In this document: positions 61,701-64,000 of the stretch, piece after piece
Numbering within the stretch: position 1 is the stretch's first letter
How the letters are laid out: each line of letters opens with the position of its first letter
Assembly (NCBI RefSeq): GCF_041260155.1
Contig: NC_091944.1
Location: 22,121,877-22,185,876 of the forward strand
Direction of reading: 5' to 3'
DNA: 64,000 nucleotides
DNA from: Ptychodera flava
Lineage: Eukaryota; Hemichordata; Enteropneusta; Ptychoderidae
Program-made: the position numbers and the translations under genes
Notes under the pieces: model-generated
The model's input: the letters and a program-made list of their open reading frames with translations, nothing else
Told to the model about the DNA's origin: nothing
Databases searched by the model: none

Positions 61701-62504
61701 TTCACAAAAATAAGCTGGCGAAAATTTTTACTTACTCCATGAAGTGAAGTACTTTCTTTATTTGACCACCCATCCAAGATTGGCTGTCAATTGAAATGAC
61801 TAAAGTTCCTGCTTAACTGATTCCATTTGTTTCCTACTTTTCATAATACATGTATTTAAAATTTCCTAATGTTGCTTTACATGCTGTGTATGGATTCTCA
61901 TGTCTACCACTTTCTTTGATCTGCTGAGGTAAACTACCAATACCATCCCTACCTCTCACCCCACCCACTCCCCTACCACTGACTCCCAGTGAATGCATGC
62001 AGTGTGCACTGATTGTTAATCTGACAAAATCTTACAAAAATTTATCAAGAGTAAGAAAGATACTACTATGTTACGTCATTTGGGCAAGAGATATTCGTGT
62101 CAATAGAGGCTGCTCCATTGTGTCTGACCAGATACGCTGAATCTGCACAGTGATAGGTTCATTAATATGCAATTATGCAAACATTACATTAATCAATACC
62201 ATGATCAGGATTTCTTGCAACTATCTGCTTTGCTTCCCAAGAAATCTCCTACACCCAATAATATATGTCATGATTTGACATCAGACTTGGTATTCATAAT
62301 GTAGATGATTTGTTAACCCAAGACAGAGAGGAAAAATCTGACATTAATTCTCTAAGTTTTTCCCCCATTTTTCCACATGAAGACTGGTCCAGTCAAATTG
62401 TTGAACTATGTAAAGAGTTCCATAACGATACAGTGGTTGGTATTGATTTAGCCGGCGATGAACAAAACATCCCCATAAGACAAGAAGACATAGCTGCATT
62501 TGAG
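49633..62504 (+). CDS. ADA: Adenosine deaminase, first five exons (3' partial), frameshifted in exon 4
   Basis: The enzyme deaminates adenosine and deoxyadenosine to inosine forms in purine salvage, using a TIM-barrel active site with zinc. Exons are 49633-49677, 50923-50984, 60145-60267, 60954-61206 and 62383-62504, with GT-AG junctions. The start ATGG at 49633 is preferred; an in-frame ATG at 49621 would add four residues. Exon 2 has the metal-binding HxH in VELHCHLDGS. Exon 4 has YIEARYCPHLLA. Exon 5 has NWSSQIVELCKEF and the IDLAGDE motif. Within exon 4 the frame shifts by one base near 61157-61163. Before it the frame reads EGLRKGGKE, and after it ARSILCCYRGFP, the conserved ARSILCCMRHQP block. 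Only the shifted frame splices in phase into exon 5. Catalytic Glu/His/Asp exons lie beyond the right edge. Confidence 0.92.
51049..51150. repeat. Family F solo-end inverted fragment
   Basis: GGTGGTATGCGCCTCGAAAA on the left and GTGGCATGTACTGCCTT on the right are both versions of the F right end, in opposite orientation. It looks like a collapsed F copy adjoining the next one. Confidence 0.45.
51147..51446 (-). repeat. Family F MITE, minus orientation
   Basis: Starts TTAAGGTAGTACGCGCCTTG. It contains the inverted family motifs (TTTCCTCAATGAAA, GGGGTCACTGTGCAAA, CAAAATGGCTGCTATCC) and ends GAAGCACATTCTATCTTA. Confidence 0.75.
52079..52512 (+). repeat. Duplicated block with family F MITE, copy 1
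   Basis: The F copy occupies 52093-52453. The block extends past both F ends: TATTTTTATTTTAGGAT on the left, ACAAGTGTAAAATCTGACCA on the right. It matches 59464-59898 with only a handful of differences by eye, much closer than F copies are to each other. Confidence 0.8.
52856..52997. repeat. Long near-perfect hairpin element, copy 2
   Basis: CACAGTCGTTTGGAGAGC on the left is inverted at the right end, with centre near 52926. Each arm has the nested palindrome CTATTCGCCCCATAG. ATGTGG at 52849-52854 and 52998-53003 may be a target duplication. It shares tips and core with 20659-20816. Confidence 0.85.
55799..56033 (+). mobile_element. Family D hairpin-headed element, 5' part
   Basis: The tip AGTCCCCACGA equals the family A tip and pairs with GGGGGACT. 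The leader TTATAGATTGGGTCATGTCC, a GTCCGTCCG stretch and an AGACATCAGACTGAGACATG segment follow. The 3' end was not found. It is probably a truncated or diverged relative of family A. Confidence 0.55.
56034..56174. repeat. 29-bp tandem repeat, five units
   Basis: The unit CTCCATAGACTCCCATGTAT plus AAGGCAGTT starts at about 56034, 56063, 56092, 56120 and 56149. Units are directly adjacent, without spacers. Confidence 0.85.
56883..58437 (+). mobile_element. Family E hairpin-headed element nested in C
   Basis: The 5' tip AGCTACTATAG starts a hairpin that includes the perfect palindrome CTATAGACTATAGTCTATAG (56888-56907) and closes with AGCT. A GTCCGTCGTC leader, a (TATG)n array (about 56951-56996) and family B-like units near 57165-57310 follow. 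About 0.8 kb of unique A+T-rich DNA and a B-like 3' segment (58132-58290) come next. CTATAGTAGCT (58406-58416) is the exact inverse of the tip. The 21-bp tail forms AGGG/CCCT and ends ATGTT. No protein. Confidence 0.7.
56951..56996. repeat. (TATG)n microsatellite
   Basis: About eleven uninterrupted TATG units inside the leader of the family E element. Confidence 0.9.
58616..58706. repeat. (TA)n microsatellite
   Basis: A long TA run with two short interruptions, inside a family C unit at its ATTATACATAT position. Confidence 0.9.
59464..59898 (+). repeat. Duplicated block with family F MITE, copy 2
   Basis: Near-identical to 52079-52512, including sequence outside the F ends. The F copy is at about 59477-59836. 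Both lie in the same intron and orientation. Confidence 0.8.
60770..60914 (-). repeat. Family F MITE fragment just before ADA exon 4
   Basis: The left-end half of F in minus orientation. It contains AGAGCTTTAAAATGAGC and ends CCTGAGGCGTATTCTATCTTAA. It lies about 40 bases before the exon 4 acceptor. Confidence 0.65.
61503..61745 (-). repeat. Family F MITE, minus orientation, in ADA intron 4
   Basis: It contains TTTCCTCAAGCAAACTTT, GAGGTCACTGTG and CAAAATGGCAGCCATCCC in the inverted family order. The plus-strand right end is truncated. Confidence 0.65.
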
Positions 62505-62582
62505 GTGAGAAAGTACTTCTTATCCTTTTCTCTTTTGTTTCATTTATAAAAATATATATATATCCAGTATGACTTCTTTTTT

Positions 62583-63743
62583 AGTCCCCACGGACACCGT
62601 CCGAGGGGACTTATAGGTTTGGTCATTCCGTGCGTCCTTGCATGCGTCAATTTGTTTTCTGATACGATCCAATATGGCCACCAGGCGGCCATTTTATTGC
62701 GATTTTTTCATGTACAGAGCCATAACTCAGACATATTTCAACCGATTTTATTCAAAGTTGGTACAAGGACTTTGACCAATGTCTTAGATATGCACGTCAT
62801 TTGTTTTGTGATACAATTCAATATGGCCGCCAGGCGGCCATTTTGTTAAGATTTTTTCATGTACAGCGCCATAACTCAGACATGTTTGAACCGATTTTAT
62901 CAAAGTTGGTACAAGGACATTGACCAATGTTATACATATTCACGTTGATTTGTTTTGTGATACAATTCAATATGGCCGCCAGGCGGCCATTTTATTTCGA
63001 TTTTTTTCATGTACAGAGCCATAACTCAGGCATGTTTCAAACGATTTTATTCAAAGTTGGTACAAGGACATTGACCAATGTCATAGATATGCACGTCAAT
63101 TTGTTTTGTATACGATCCAACATGGCCGCCGTGTGGCCATTTTTTTACGATTTTCCATGCCCTAAGCCATAACTCAGACATTTATCAAGCAACTTTATTC
63201 AAAGTTGTACAAAGACATTGACTTATAGTATACATATGTACGTCGATTTGTTTCTCGATATGGTCCAATATGGCCACATGGTGGCAATTTTGTTATGGTT
63301 TTTTTCATGTCGAGAGCCATAACTCTGGCAAGTCTCAACTGATTTTATTCAAAGTTTGTACCTGGACATTGACTTATGTTATACATATACTTGTTGATAT
63401 TTTAAACAGTAAGATCAAATATCGCTGCATGGCGGCGATTTTGTTACGATTTTCTCATGTACTGAGCCATAACTCAGACATGACGTGTTAGGATAGTATG
63501 AAAAAATGTTTTGCAACATCCTGTCAACTAATTCCCAGTTGACTCATTTAATGACCTTTAGGATAGTGGCCTACATTGGTTTTATGTTTTCATCACCATG
63601 GAACTCATTCTTGGCCATTGAGTACCATCTGTATCAAAGTATTTTTATCACAGACCTAATGAAGACGACTCTATCCTCTCTGAGGACCTATAATCAAAGT
63701 ACCCTTTAACAAGTGGGGACTGTGTCATCAACGATGATTTGTT
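62583..63743 (+). mobile_element. Family A hairpin-headed tandem-repeat element, copy 2
   Basis: It has the same tip as copy 1 (AGTCCCCAC at 62583-62591), the same hairpin and leader, then about five units of roughly 150 bp. The 3' part is unit-free (CATTGGTTTTATGTTTTCAT), as in copy 1. GTGGGGACT lies at 63713-63721, and the tail GTCATCAACGATGA... ends TTTGTT. It sits 79 bases after the ADA exon 5 donor. Confidence 0.75.
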
Positions 63744-64000
63744 ATTAAAAAATGTCATGATGATACAAGTTCACCTATATGCCATCCTCAGACAAAATGG
63801 CGTACTGTGTATTAATGTGAGAAATTCTTTGAAAGTGACAACTGGCGAAAACAAAATAGCACCTGCCCTGAAGATTGTGTCTTTTGTACTGAATCCTGGT
63901 GTATCTCACCTCAGATTTCAAAAAAAAACTGAAAATCAGATTATTTTCACCAGTGTGATTTGCAAGTAAAATGAAAATTTTCACCGTCTTACCATATATG
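63744..64000 (+). other. ADA intron 5, right edge of window
   Basis: No match to the next expected ADA exon (the block after IDLAGDE, with HAGE) is visible, so that exon lies beyond the window. Confidence 0.5.

Noticed and set aside
62060..62092. Possible tiny ADA exon encoding MLRHL
   Set aside because: No GT donor, and it became unnecessary once the RSILCC motif was found in exon 4.

Overview
The window is animal (metazoan) nuclear DNA. Genes are split into short coding exons with GT-AG introns, the sequence is A+T-rich, and transposon debris is dense. All five genes are metazoan orthologues. Protein similarity and repeat content suggest a marine invertebrate, but I cannot name the species or phylum. 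There are no prokaryotic operons, CRISPR arrays, rRNA or tRNA genes that I can support.

Gene layout, left to right: (1) the 3' part of an SLC2A8/GLUT8-like sugar transporter (+, exons 220-5040, 5' end off-window); (2) MRPS14, mitochondrial ribosomal protein uS14m (+, 14119-16959), with an apparent one-base frameshift in exon 2; (3) a complete EEF1A, translation elongation factor 1-alpha (+, coding 25693-28563), with a recognisable TATA box, pyrimidine (TOP) start site and non-coding first exon at 24255-24314; (4) a complete six-exon MPV17 (-, 48579 down to 35709, 176 codons); (5) the 5' part of adenosine deaminase ADA (+, 49633 to beyond the window), with a one-base frameshift in exon 4. MPV17 and ADA lie head to head about 1 kb apart. 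The genes are unrelated housekeeping or metabolic genes: cytosolic translation, mitochondrial translation, mitochondrial DNA maintenance, purine salvage and hexose transport.

The rest is mobile-element sequence. The most interesting group is a set of 1.2-1.7 kb elements, here called families A, B, C, D and E. Each starts with a perfect short hairpin after a T-rich target and has a core of tandem units: about 147-150 bp in A and B, about 220 bp in C. A, B and E end with an inverted copy of their own 5' tip set 17-22 bp inside the 3' end, followed by a T-rich tip. This asymmetry fits non-autonomous Helentron/Helitron2-type elements with minisatellite cores. One B copy sits inside a small MITE whose uninterrupted relative is also in the window, so the insertion site can be read directly. 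One E copy sits inside a C array.

Other elements include: a 597-bp Mutator-like element with a perfect 9-bp target duplication; a 576-bp foldback with telomere-like TTAGGG arrays in its arms; three CAGTG-ended hAT-like elements; several TTAA-bounded MITE families, one with about a dozen copies; two foldbacks beginning TAGCTGTGG; two long near-perfect hairpins related to each other; and two 5'-truncated LINE tails.
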